A stretch of 36,163 bases of DNA from an uncultured Clostridia bacterium (GTDB lineage: Bacteria > Bacillota > Clostridia > UBA1381): NCBI GenBank assembly GCA_944391255.1, contig CALXSW010000205.1, positions 1 to 36,163 on the forward strand. Direction: 5' to 3'. Position numbers and translations under genes: made by a program. The notes beneath the pieces were generated by a model that saw nothing but the letters and a program-made list of their open reading frames with translations, did no database searches and was not told where the DNA came from. Of this stretch, positions 7,841 to 14,768 are shown in pieces. Numbering within the stretch: position 1 is the stretch's first letter; each line of letters opens with the position of its first letter.

Positions 7841-9130
7841 ATGAAAAAAATAGGTTTATTCGCCGGATCTATAGGTATTGTGTGCGGCGCGATGCTATCT
7901 GTTTCAGCGCTTGCTGCGCCGGCTGATGTGGTTGTGAGTCTGCATATAGATGATCCGATCATGGAAGTAAACGGAATAGATATGGAGATCGATGAGGGCA
8001 GAGGAACAAGCCCTGTTGTGCTTAACGACAGAACTATGGTGCCTATAAGGGCGATCATAGAGGCTTTCGGAGGTACGGTAGGATGGGATCAGGATTCACA
8101 GTCTGTTATGCTGTCTATGAATGATGATAATATAATATTGGTCATAAACAGTGATACCGCGTATCTGAACGGAACAGAATACACGCTTGACTCGGCGCCT
8201 GTTGTTATAAACGATAGAACTATGCTCCCGATACGTTTTATTGCGGAGGGTTTTAATCTCGGCGTGGCTTGGGACGGTGACACTCAGACAGTTTCTGTGA
8301 TAAGAAATCAGTTTGATGAGCAGGAATATGAATACGTCATGAGCGCTGTCGCTGATTATTCAGGAACTCCGTATACGGTGATAAACAACAATGAGCCTTT
8401 GTTTAAGGATTATGAGATAATATCAGGCTCGTTTGAGTATTATAGTGATCTTGATGAATTGGGACGCTGTGACGTCTGTATGGCGTCTATAGCGGCTGAT
8501 ATAATGCCTGTAGAGGAAAGAGGAGATATAAGTGATGTAAAGCCTACCGGATGGATAAACAAGCAGTATGATGTCGTTTCGGGCGGATATCTGTATAACA
8601 GGTGTCATCTTATCGGGTTCCAGCTTACAGGTGAAAACGCAAATGAAAGAAATCTGATAACGGGAACAAGATATATGAATGTTGAGGGAATGCTGCCGTT
8701 TGAAAACATGGTTAACGATTATGTGGACGCTACGGGAAATCATGTTATGTACCGTTCAACACCTGTATTTACTGGAGATAATCTTGTGGCTGACGGCGTG
8801 CTGCTTGAGGCGTATTCGGTTGAGGACAGCGGAGCGGGGATAACATTTTGCGTGTACTGCTACAATATACAGCCTGATATAAATATTGACTATTCAACAG
8901 GCGAAAGCTGGCAGGACAGCGCGGTGGCAATACCTGACGTAGGCAATGCGCCGAGTGATGAAAACGCGTCAAATGACAATGGAGCGGAAAGCTTTTCAAA
9001 TGTTTACAGAACTCCAACTGGAAAGAGGTATCATCTTGATCCGGAGTGCGGCGGAAAAAACAGCTATGAGGTAACGCTTGAAGAAGCCGAAGCCGCAGGG
9101 CTTACGCCATGTCAGAAGTGCGCTCAGTAA
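7841..9130 (+). CDS. Secreted DNA/RNA non-specific endonuclease with copper-amine-oxidase-N-like domains
   Basis: This 429-residue protein begins with a Sec signal peptide, with cleavage likely near A25/A26. Residues of about 40-150 form a copper amine oxidase N-terminal-like (stalk) region with two typical repeats, NDRTMVPIRAIIEAFGG and NDRTMLPIRFIAEGFN. The nuclease domain covers about residues 180-345 and has the EndA/streptodornase-like signature YNRCHLIGFQLTGEN with the likely catalytic H256, then NLITGTRYMNVEGMLPFE. The C-terminus (YHLDPECGG ... GLTPCQKC) is a small Cys-rich motif often found at the end of such clostridial nucleases. It probably digests extracellular nucleic acid for nutrients or uptake. 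It is convergent with an L,D-transpeptidase gene that shares the stalk domain. What the stalk binds is unknown. Confidence 0.88.
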   Translation: MKKIGLFAGSIGIVCGAMLSVSALAAPADVVVSLHIDDPIMEVNGIDMEIDEGRGTSPVVLNDRTMVPIRAIIEAFGGTVGWDQDSQSVMLSMNDDNIILVINSDTAYLNGTEYTLDSAPVVINDRTMLPIRFIAEGFNLGVAWDGDTQTVSVIRNQFDEQEYEYVMSAVADYSGTPYTVINNNEPLFKDYEIISGSFEYYSDLDELGRCDVCMASIAADIMPVEERGDISDVKPTGWINKQYDVVSGGYLYNRCHLIGFQLTGENANERNLITGTRYMNVEGMLPFENMVNDYVDATGNHVMYRSTPVFTGDNLVADGVLLEAYSVEDSGAGITFCVYCYNIQPDINIDYSTGESWQDSAVAIPDVGNAPSDENASNDNGAESFSNVYRTPTGKRYHLDPECGGKNSYEVTLEEAEAAGLTPCQKCAQ

Positions 9131-9139
9131 ATCGCATTA

Positions 9140-9178
9140 AAAAAGACTCTATACCCGAGAGAAGTATAGAGTCTTTTT
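9140..9178. terminator. Bidirectional terminator between convergent nuclease and L,D-transpeptidase genes
   Basis: A perfect 15-bp inverted repeat, AAAAAGACTCTATAC (9140-9154) with GTATAGAGTCTTTTT (9164-9178), has a 9-nt loop. The flanking A and T runs give a U-tract in both directions, so it can end both convergent transcripts. Confidence 0.93.
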
Positions 9179-9181
9179 GCT

Positions 9182-10492
9182 TTACGGAGTTATGTAAATT
9201 TTTGTTCCGACATTTATTGTGCTTGCAAGCCAGTCAATATCGACTTTTTTCATTCTTATGCAGCCATGTGAAACCTGTGCTCCGACTGTGCCGTCATACT
9301 CTGTTCCGTCATAGTTGAGAAGAACTGAATGGAGCGCGTATCCGCCGTAGAATACAAGACATGGACCTACATAGTATGATGAATAATACCAGGTGTCTTT
9401 ATACTGGTATTCAAATTCACCTGTTATAGTTGGTGTCCCCGGCGCGCCTATGCCTACCGTGCATTCTCTTATCGGTTTCCACTGATATTGTTTACCCTCG
9501 TATACTCGTACCTTGTATTCGCTGAGAGATACCCATACGAGATTATTTGTGCGGCTTGATATGCCCTGTTGGTTTACAAACAGATCATTGAAATATTTGT
9601 TTACCATAGGTGAAGAATGCATATATATATCAAAATATGTGCCGTTGTCATAGACATCAAGCTGTGAGCCGAGCGCGTCAGCGAATGTTCTGAGAGGAAC
9701 AAACACGGCGCCGTCTACAAATTGTGTCGGTACCGGCGCGGTCACATCGCCGTCAAATAGAGTTGTATATGTGCTGCCAACATTGAAGTACATATACTGA
9801 TTGCCGAGAGATACGACCTGTGAATTATATGCCGGATCATAAAATGTTGAAAGACCTATGTAGTGCGATAGAAATTCAACAGGCACCATAGCAGAACCGT
9901 CTATTACTCTTGGTGATGGCTGAAGGTCAACATAGACACCGTCATAATAGAAATTTATCGCCTTGTGATAGCATGGTATGCCGTCAAGTATTATGCTGTT
10001 ATTATTGACTGTTATACCGTCATCTATCTCATAAGAGTATGTAGAAAAGACGAATTGCTGGCCTGGATAATAAACTGTATCATAATACTGCACACTTGTG
10101 ATACCGCTGCATACCTTAAGGATAAAAGACTCTCCGATGTGGTATTCAGGCACCTCAAAATCATATACGAGCTCTGTTGTTGTTCCGCCTATCCACAGCT
10201 CGTCATAGTCGAGAAACTCGCCAGCCATAGAATACAGCTCAAGTCTTGCAAATGAATCAAGTGTAAATGGCTGTTGGAGCATATTGATATTCACTATAAC
10301 ATGTGTGCTTGTAGCGCCATTTTCATTATAATTATAATCCGTAATATCATTGCTCTTTGTGTCGTCTATAAGCACTCCGTCAACTGAAACATCGACGCTG
10401 CTTGTAAGCGTGTCATCAGTATTTTCAGCAAAAACTGAAAATGAGCCGAATATAAGTGAAGCTGATAATACTGCTGTAATTATTTTTTTCAT
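9182..10492 (-). CDS. Secreted L,D-transpeptidase (YkuD) with copper-amine-oxidase-N-like region
   Basis: This 436-residue protein has a signal peptide ending near FSVFA (about residue 22). A beta-rich N-terminal part of unknown family is followed by a copper amine oxidase N-like region at about residues 190-290 (IDGSAMVPVEFLSHYIG and VDGAVFVPLRTFADALG). The C-terminal YkuD domain, from about residue 320, ends in HSVLLNYDG ... VSHGCIRM, with H409 and catalytic C411 in the SHGCIR motif. YkuD enzymes make 3-3 peptide cross-links in peptidoglycan or attach proteins to it outside the membrane. It has its own promoter at 10541-10569 and an AAGGGGTG binding site. The 6S RNA gene lies just upstream on the same strand. 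The exact cross-linking substrate is not visible from sequence. Confidence 0.9.
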   Translation of the reverse strand: MKKIITAVLSASLIFGSFSVFAENTDDTLTSSVDVSVDGVLIDDTKSNDITDYNYNENGATSTHVIVNINMLQQPFTLDSFARLELYSMAGEFLDYDELWIGGTTTELVYDFEVPEYHIGESFILKVCSGITSVQYYDTVYYPGQQFVFSTYSYEIDDGITVNNNSIILDGIPCYHKAINFYYDGVYVDLQPSPRVIDGSAMVPVEFLSHYIGLSTFYDPAYNSQVVSLGNQYMYFNVGSTYTTLFDGDVTAPVPTQFVDGAVFVPLRTFADALGSQLDVYDNGTYFDIYMHSSPMVNKYFNDLFVNQQGISSRTNNLVWVSLSEYKVRVYEGKQYQWKPIRECTVGIGAPGTPTITGEFEYQYKDTWYYSSYYVGPCLVFYGGYALHSVLLNYDGTEYDGTVGAQVSHGCIRMKKVDIDWLASTINVGTKIYITP

Positions 10493-10540
10493 AAGATCAC
10501 CCCTTAAGTTACCATGTGAGATAGTTATCTATCTTTTTTT

Positions 10541-10569
10541 ATTGTATCATTTTTGTTGAGTGTTGTCAA
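10541..10569 (-). promoter_or_regulatory. Sigma-A-type promoter of the L,D-transpeptidase gene
   Basis: Minus-strand TTGACA (10564-10569), a 17-bp spacer and TACAAT (10541-10546). The predicted start near 10534 gives a leader of about 40 nt. It begins only about 20 bp beyond the end of the 6S RNA gene. Confidence 0.85.
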
Positions 10570-10589
10570 CTGAAAACAATTTTTGCATA

Positions 10590-10814
10590 AAAAAAATCCC
10601 CAAAGTAACCGTGGCAGAAAGTCATATTTCTACCTGCCTATGCAGGTGGGTCGCTTCCCAATTGCTTTACATGTCCACTGGCAGTCACCGAAGTGAAAGG
10701 AGGCATATGCGCCACGCTCGGAGTAAGCATCCCTTTTATGAAGTGTTGGTAAAAAAAAGACTTTTACACGAGAAACCTCAGGGTTATTAGCATATTTATT
10801 TTTCTCTTGTTTAC
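10590..10814 (-). ncRNA. ssrS: 6S RNA (regulator of RNA polymerase)
   Basis: This gene-free stretch folds on the minus strand as a long rod with a central bubble. The closing stem pairs CCCTGAGGT (near 10783) with the ACTTTGGGG end (near 10605), then CGTG with CACG, then AAAGTC with GACTTT. The apical arm ends in TCAC-TTCG-GTGA, a UUCG tetraloop (near 10690). The 3' side of the bubble carries GGGAAGCGACCC followed by a small perfect hairpin, ACCTGC-ATAG-GCAGGT (about 10630-10645), as in Firmicutes 6S RNAs. A run of eight T on this strand (10589-10596) marks the 3' end. 6S RNA binds sigma-A RNA polymerase as an open-promoter mimic and adjusts transcription in slow growth. The 5' end is estimated from the promoter and may be processed. 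Confidence 0.82.
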
Positions 10815-10820
10815 GAACAT

Positions 10821-10849
10821 ATTATAGCACATATGCTCATAAAATACAA
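10821..10849 (-). promoter_or_regulatory. Promoter of the 6S RNA
   Basis: Minus-strand TTGTAT (10844-10849), a 17-bp spacer and a perfect TATAAT (10821-10826). The predicted start is near 10814. It supports the RNA gene being read on the minus strand. Confidence 0.8.
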
Positions 10850-10854
10850 GAGGT

Positions 10855-10902
10855 ATTATTTTACATTTTTATTACATAAATATTAAAAAAATGTAAAATA
10901 AT
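10855..10902. repeat. Perfect 16-bp AT-rich inverted repeat
   Basis: ATTATTTTACATTTTT (10855-10870) and AAAAATGTAAAATAAT (10887-10902) are exact reverse complements around a 16-nt loop. The repeat sits between the end of the DUF1292 gene and the -35 box of the 6S promoter. It could be a weak terminator for the upstream gene or a protein-binding site; the stem has almost no GC. Confidence 0.7.
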
Positions 10903-10921
10903 GTTTGAACAAAGACAATTA

Positions 10922-11191
10922 TTATTCGCCTTTTGCAGCTGCCTCATCACGTCTTACAAATTCATCAAACGCTCTCTGAAGAAGATCTTCATCTTCTACC
11001 ATAACGAGTTCAGCTTCTTCACTGTTGATATCGCCGTCTACCATCATGATAAGAACTTCATCTGAAACGTCATCCGGGATTATCTCAGCCAATGCGAAAA
11101 ACATCTTGCCTTCAAATTCATATACATCAAGTGTTTCGAATTCAACTTCAACACCATTTTCATCCTCAAGGATAATAACGTTATTTTCCAT
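10922..11191 (-). CDS. DUF1292 family protein (YrzB-like)
   Basis: This acidic 89-residue protein matches the DUF1292 family in size and pattern: an N-terminal beta segment, NNVIILEDENGVEVEFETLD, then EGKMFFALAEI and VLIMMVDGD, and an acidic C-terminus (VEDEDLLQRAFDEF). Its molecular role is unknown. In many Firmicutes, including Bacillus subtilis, this gene follows the ruvX/yqgF gene, as here. It has its own promoter at 11278-11306, whose -35 box overlaps the end of ruvX, so it can be expressed both with ruvX and alone. The binding site GGAAAGGT lies upstream of the ATG. No enzyme motif is present. Confidence 0.88.
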   Translation of the reverse strand: MENNVIILEDENGVEVEFETLDVYEFEGKMFFALAEIIPDDVSDEVLIMMVDGDINSEEAELVMVEDEDLLQRAFDEFVRRDEAAAKGE

Positions 11192-11277
11192 ATTATAAAT
11201 TACCTTTCCGACATATAATTATTCAGGTAACAGCGCGGCAGCTTCATATTTTTATGCCGGCTGCTCTTTCTACTATT

Positions 11278-11306
11278 ATTGTAATATAAAATAGTGAAAA
11301 TGTCAA
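11278..11306 (-). promoter_or_regulatory. Promoter of the DUF1292 gene
   Basis: Minus-strand TTGACA (11301-11306), a 17-bp spacer and TACAAT (11278-11283). The -35 box overlaps the ruvX stop codon at 11303-11305. The predicted start near 11271 leaves a leader of about 80 nt. Confidence 0.8.
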
Positions 11307-11719
11307 CAGTTTTTTTTCTTCATCATATAGCTTTCAAGGATAAGACAAGCCGCGACGGTATCTATAACAGCCTTTCGTTTCTGACCGCGCGTATTTGTCG
11401 AGTCAAGATAGCGCGATGCGCCAACCGTTGTAAGGCGCTCGTCAATAAGCTCGATCGGGCCTGAATAGATGGTTTTAAGACTTTCTATAAATTTATATGT
11501 TTCATTGACTCTAAAACCTTCCGTGCCGTCCATATTTTTCGGAAGCCCTACAACTATTTCCGCAGGCGAGTATTCATTGATCACGTTGCTTAGCTCAGAT
11601 ATAAGTTTTTTTGATCCTTTGTTTCGAATTGTGCATACGCCCTGCGCCGTTATGCCTAAGGGGTCGGTGACCGCCACGCCTACGCGCGCGTCTCCGTAGT
11701 CTATTCCGAGTATTCTCAT
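11303..11719 (-). CDS. ruvX: RuvX/YqgF family Holliday-junction-resolvase-like protein
   Basis: This 138-residue RNase H-like protein has the usual family size. The N-terminal MRILGIDYGDARVGVAVTD contains the first catalytic aspartate (D7) of the family, and the middle has the conserved VVGLPKNMDGTEG segment. The C-terminal half includes LIDERLTT and a late DTVAACLILE stretch with the last acidic residue. Family members act in 16S rRNA 5'-end processing (YqgF) and have been described as Holliday junction resolvases; which applies here is not known. It has its own promoter at 11786-11814 and is followed by the DUF1292 gene, the usual Firmicutes order. The ireB-like gene that often precedes ruvX is not seen. 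Confidence 0.93.
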   Translation of the reverse strand: MRILGIDYGDARVGVAVTDPLGITAQGVCTIRNKGSKKLISELSNVINEYSPAEIVVGLPKNMDGTEGFRVNETYKFIESLKTIYSGPIELIDERLTTVGASRYLDSTNTRGQKRKAVIDTVAACLILESYMMKKKNC

Positions 11720-11785
11720 GTTCTGTTAAGCTCCTTTTATATAATTCGTCAATATCGCTTTTGATAATTACTTCATCGTATATAT

Positions 11786-11814
11786 AGTATACCATATGAT
11801 CGGCGCAATATCAA
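11786..11814 (-). promoter_or_regulatory. Promoter of ruvX
   Basis: Minus-strand TTGATA (11809-11814), a 17-bp spacer and TATACT (11786-11791). It is divergent from the lipid-kinase promoter at 11835-11863, with 20 bp between the two -35 boxes. Confidence 0.75.
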
Positions 11815-11834
11815 TCATATACTTAAAAATTATA

Positions 11835-11863
11835 TTGACCTTTAATAAAAAATGATATATAAT
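11835..11863 (+). promoter_or_regulatory. Promoter of the lipid kinase gene
   Basis: TTGACC (11835-11840), a 17-bp spacer and a perfect TATAAT (11858-11863). The leader of about 90 nt contains a 12-bp hairpin, ATTCAGTAAAAT (11877-11888) with ATTTTGCTGAAT (11906-11917), which has one G-U pair. Confidence 0.8.
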
Positions 11864-11962
11864 AACATTAGCTGTAATTCAGTAAAATAATAGTAGATCA
11901 TATTCATTTTGCTGAATATATATCACATATATAATATTTTTATGCATCCGGAGGGATTGTAA

Positions 11963-12871
11963 ATGAAAAAAATGCTATTTATATATAATCCTAAATCAGG
12001 TAAGGGAAAGATAAAAGCGTCATTACCTGATATTATAGATGTTTTTACAAAAGGGGGATATTACGTAACAGCATATCCGACGCAGGCTAAGGGCGATTGT
12101 GTTGAAAAGGTGTCGGAATGTGTCGGAGAATTTGATGTTGTTGTCGTTTCGGGCGGCGATGGAACGCTTAATGAATGCGTTAAGGGAATGATAATGGCTG
12201 AGCCTGAAAAAAGAGCTCCGATAGGCTATATACCGGCGGGAACGATGAACGATTTTGCCGCAAGCCACGGCATATCAAGAGATATGATAACGGCGGCAAA
12301 GAATATCGTAAACGGCAGGACAATAAAATACGATATAGGCGAGCTTAACGGTCAGACGTTTATTTATGTGGCAGCTTTCGGAGCGTTTACAGAGGTTTCT
12401 TATGACACTCCGCAGCTGCAGAAGAATTTGTTCGGCAGCGCGGCATATCTGGTGGAAGGGATCAAGAGTATACCTAAGATAGAGGGTGTAAACGTAAGAG
12501 TGAGTTCGGATGAAGGTATATATGCTGAGGAAAATGTGCTTATATGTCTTGTCATGAATTCAACGAGAGTAGGCGGATTTAAATTCGGTGACTATTATGA
12601 TGTTGATGTTTCCGATGGACTTTTTGAGATAGTGATCATACCGAGGAGTAATAATATAGCAAATCTGTCGGCTGTAATAACAAATATAATGAACGGGAAA
12701 AGAAATTCTGACGGAGTGCATGTGATAAGCACTGCAAATGCGGATATAGAAATAGAAAAGCCTGTTAAGTGGACTCTTGACGGTGAATTTGGCGGTGAAT
12801 TTGATAAGGTCGATATCAAAGTTATGCACAACGCGGTCGAATTTATAGTGGAAGATAAAGACAAAGTGTAA
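11963..12871 (+). CDS. Diacylglycerol/lipid kinase family protein (DagK/YegS/BmrU type)
   Basis: This 302-residue protein has the diacylglycerol kinase catalytic domain fold. NPKSGKGK (residues 9-16) contributes to nucleotide binding, SGGDGTLNE (63-71) is the family's phosphate-binding signature, and IPAGTMNDFA (90-99) is the next conserved block. The C-terminal beta-rich half carries VKWTLDGEFGGEF, the conserved Asp-Gly-Glu motif of the family. Members phosphorylate diacylglycerol or related lipids at the inner membrane face, recycling it into phospholipid synthesis; the exact lipid cannot be told from sequence. The gene has its own promoter and a GGAGGG binding site, and it is divergent from ruvX. 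The downstream exporter-like gene has a separate promoter. Confidence 0.9.
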   Translation: MKKMLFIYNPKSGKGKIKASLPDIIDVFTKGGYYVTAYPTQAKGDCVEKVSECVGEFDVVVVSGGDGTLNECVKGMIMAEPEKRAPIGYIPAGTMNDFAASHGISRDMITAAKNIVNGRTIKYDIGELNGQTFIYVAAFGAFTEVSYDTPQLQKNLFGSAAYLVEGIKSIPKIEGVNVRVSSDEGIYAEENVLICLVMNSTRVGGFKFGDYYDVDVSDGLFEIVIIPRSNNIANLSAVITNIMNGKRNSDGVHVISTANADIEIEKPVKWTLDGEFGGEFDKVDIKVMHNAVEFIVEDKDKV

Positions 12872-12898
12872 AATTTATTTGATTTAAGTAAATTTTTA

Positions 12899-12927
12899 TT
12901 GCAAAACTATATATAATATGTTACAAT
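12899..12927 (+). promoter_or_regulatory. Promoter of the small exporter gene and probably hisS-aspS
   Basis: TTGCAA (12899-12904), a 17-bp spacer and TACAAT (12922-12927). The leader before the ATG at 12974 is about 40 nt. No other clear promoter was found before hisS and aspS, so this may serve all three genes. Confidence 0.7.
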
Positions 12928-12973
12928 GTGACTTGTATGACTTGAAATAAAAAAAGCGTATGGAGGAAAATAT

Positions 12974-13474
12974 ATGGAATCAGTAGTTACTTCTATGGTG
13001 GCATCACTGGAAACGGTTATGCCGAAAGAGCTTGTAGTGTTTATTATTTCTATGATCCCGCTGCTTGAGCTGAGAGGCGCTATTCTCGCTGCCGGTCTTA
13101 TGAATATGGAGTTCTGGAAAACGGCAATACTTGTGATCATAGGCAATATGCTTCCTATACCGTTTATTCTTTTGTTTATAAAAGCGATATTTAACTGGAT
13201 GAGGAAAATCAAGGGGTTAAGAGCCATACCGAAATTCTGTTCGGAAAAAGCGATGAAGCATGCCGATCAGATAGAAAAATATGGTGTGTTTGGCCTGTTT
13301 TTATTTGTGGCGATACCGTTGCCGGGAACAGGCGCATGGACGGGCGCGCTTCTTGCTGTGCTGTTTAGTCTGAAGCCGTCAAAGGCATTGCTTTTCATAT
13401 TCTTCGGCGTCATATTGGCCGGAGCGATAATGTCAGTGCTTAGCTTTGGTATTTTAAAGAATTTGATATACTGA
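12974..13474 (+). CDS. Small multidrug export family membrane protein (COG2426 type)
   Basis: This 166-residue protein is mostly hydrophobic, with four or five likely membrane segments (VFIISMIPLLELRGAILAAG; TAILVIIGNMLPIPFILLFI; FGLFLFVAIPLPGTGAWTGA; ALLFIFFGVILAGAIMSVL). The motifs IPLLELRGAI and IPLPGTGAWTGA are characteristic of the family named small multidrug export protein. The family name rests on limited data, and the true substrate is unknown. The central cytoplasmic loop is basic. It has a GGAGG binding site and its own promoter. hisS starts 41 bp downstream, so the two may be co-transcribed without a functional link. Confidence 0.85.
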   Translation: MESVVTSMVASLETVMPKELVVFIISMIPLLELRGAILAAGLMNMEFWKTAILVIIGNMLPIPFILLFIKAIFNWMRKIKGLRAIPKFCSEKAMKHADQIEKYGVFGLFLFVAIPLPGTGAWTGALLAVLFSLKPSKALLFIFFGVILAGAIMSVLSFGILKNLIY

Positions 13475-13515
13475 TATAAATATTGATGAGATAAATATTG
13501 AAAGGAAGAAACAAC

Positions 13516-14763
13516 ATGATAATCACAACATCTCCGAAGGGAACGGAGGATCTGCTGCCTGGCGACAGCTATAAATGGCAGTATCTTGAAAAAAAATTCA
13601 AGGAAACAGCTGACCTTTATAATTTTAAGGAAATACGCGTTCCGACATTTGAGCATACAGAGCTTTTTGAGCGCGGTGTGGGTGACACCACAGACGTTGT
13701 TGAAAAGCAGATGTATACATTCAATGATAAGGGCGGAAGATCGGTGACATTAAGACCGGAGGGTACAGCGTCAGTTGTGCGCAGTTTCCTGCAAAACAGT
13801 CTATACGCGCTTCCTATGCCGATGAAAATGTTTTATAATATAGCATGTTTTAGATACGAGAACAAGCAGAAGGGAAGACTTCGTGAATTCCACCAGTTCG
13901 GCGTGGAGGCGTTCGGCGCTGCGAATGCGACTATGGATGCTGAGGTGCTTTCTCTCGCGCTCACATTTCTTGACAGCGTAGGTCTTAAAGATCTCTCTGT
14001 AAATATCAACAGCATAGGCTGCCCTACATGCAGAAAGGCATACAGCGAGGCGCTCAAAGCGTATTTAAAGCCTGAATATGACAGACTGTGCGATACATGC
14101 AAGGGCAGATACGAGAGAAATCCGCTGCGTATACTCGACTGCAAGTCAGATATATGTCATGATATAGTAAAGAACGCTCCGTCGCTTCTTGATTATATAT
14201 GCGACGACTGCCGCGCTCATTTTGAGGAGTTTAAATCATGTCTTGACAGTATGGGAATAGATTATACAATAGATCCTGGTATAGTCCGCGGACTTGATTA
14301 CTACACAAAAACCGTATTTGAAATAATAAGCGGTGAATTTACTGTGTGCGGCGGCGGAAGATATGACGGACTTGTAGAGGAGCTTGGCGGAAAGCCGACT
14401 CCGGCTATAGGCTTTGGTCTCGGAATAGAAAGACTTCTTCTAAGACTTGAGGAAACGGGAATTGAAATACCGGAACCGGAAAGCGTAAAGCTGTATATCG
14501 CACCGCTTGGCGAGAGCGCCGTAAAGGAAGCGCAGAGGATAGTATATGAGCTTCGCAAAAAAGGCGTTTCGGCAGATACTGATCATATAGGCAGAGCGCT
14601 GAGAGCGGGTATGAAATACGCTGACAAGATAGGCGCGCAGTATACAGTTGTACTGGGTGACAATGAAATTGAAAGCGGCGAGATAAATGTCAAGAATATG
14701 AAGACGGGTGTGCAAACGACTGTGCAGATTGAAGATCTTGCGGAATTCTTGAGGGGAGAGTGA
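13516..14763 (+). CDS. hisS: Histidine--tRNA ligase
   Basis: This class II synthetase of 415 residues charges tRNA-His. The start is ATG 13516, giving MIITTSPKGTEDLLPGD, the usual family N-terminus, with AAAGGA upstream; an in-frame TTG at 13498 is less likely. Visible motifs are motif 2 (FYNIACFRYENKQKGRLREFHQFG), the histidine-specific VRGLDYYTKTVFE and GGGRYDGL, and motif 3 (GFGLGIERLLL). The C-terminal anticodon-binding domain starts near residue 320 (KLYIAPLGESAVKEAQ). No T-box leader is present. aspS begins 5 bp after the stop, the common hisS-aspS operon of Firmicutes. Confidence 0.97.
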   Translation: MIITTSPKGTEDLLPGDSYKWQYLEKKFKETADLYNFKEIRVPTFEHTELFERGVGDTTDVVEKQMYTFNDKGGRSVTLRPEGTASVVRSFLQNSLYALPMPMKMFYNIACFRYENKQKGRLREFHQFGVEAFGAANATMDAEVLSLALTFLDSVGLKDLSVNINSIGCPTCRKAYSEALKAYLKPEYDRLCDTCKGRYERNPLRILDCKSDICHDIVKNAPSLLDYICDDCRAHFEEFKSCLDSMGIDYTIDPGIVRGLDYYTKTVFEIISGEFTVCGGGRYDGLVEELGGKPTPAIGFGLGIERLLLRLEETGIEIPEPESVKLYIAPLGESAVKEAQRIVYELRKKGVSADTDHIGRALRAGMKYADKIGAQYTVVLGDNEIESGEINVKNMKTGVQTTVQIEDLAEFLRGE

Positions 14764-14768
14764 TAATA

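Noticed and set aside
10560..10790. Plus-strand 76-codon frame in the region between the L,D-transpeptidase and DUF1292 genes
   Set aside because: The region folds as a 6S RNA on the other strand; the frame has no promoter, binding site or known domain.
10590..10814. Cobalamin riboswitch or T-box as alternatives for the structured RNA
   Set aside because: No B12-box core or TGG-type antiterminator is present, and the rod with central bubble and small 3' hairpin fits 6S RNA better.
11595..11795. Minus-strand 66-codon frame upstream of and overlapping ruvX, considered as an ireB-like gene
   Set aside because: Its ATG lies upstream of the predicted ruvX transcription start and inside the promoter region, and the protein does not resemble IreB.
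13498..13515. TTG at 13498 as start of hisS
   Set aside because: ATG at 13516 matches the conserved family N-terminus and has an AAAGGA site; the TTG lies directly before that site.
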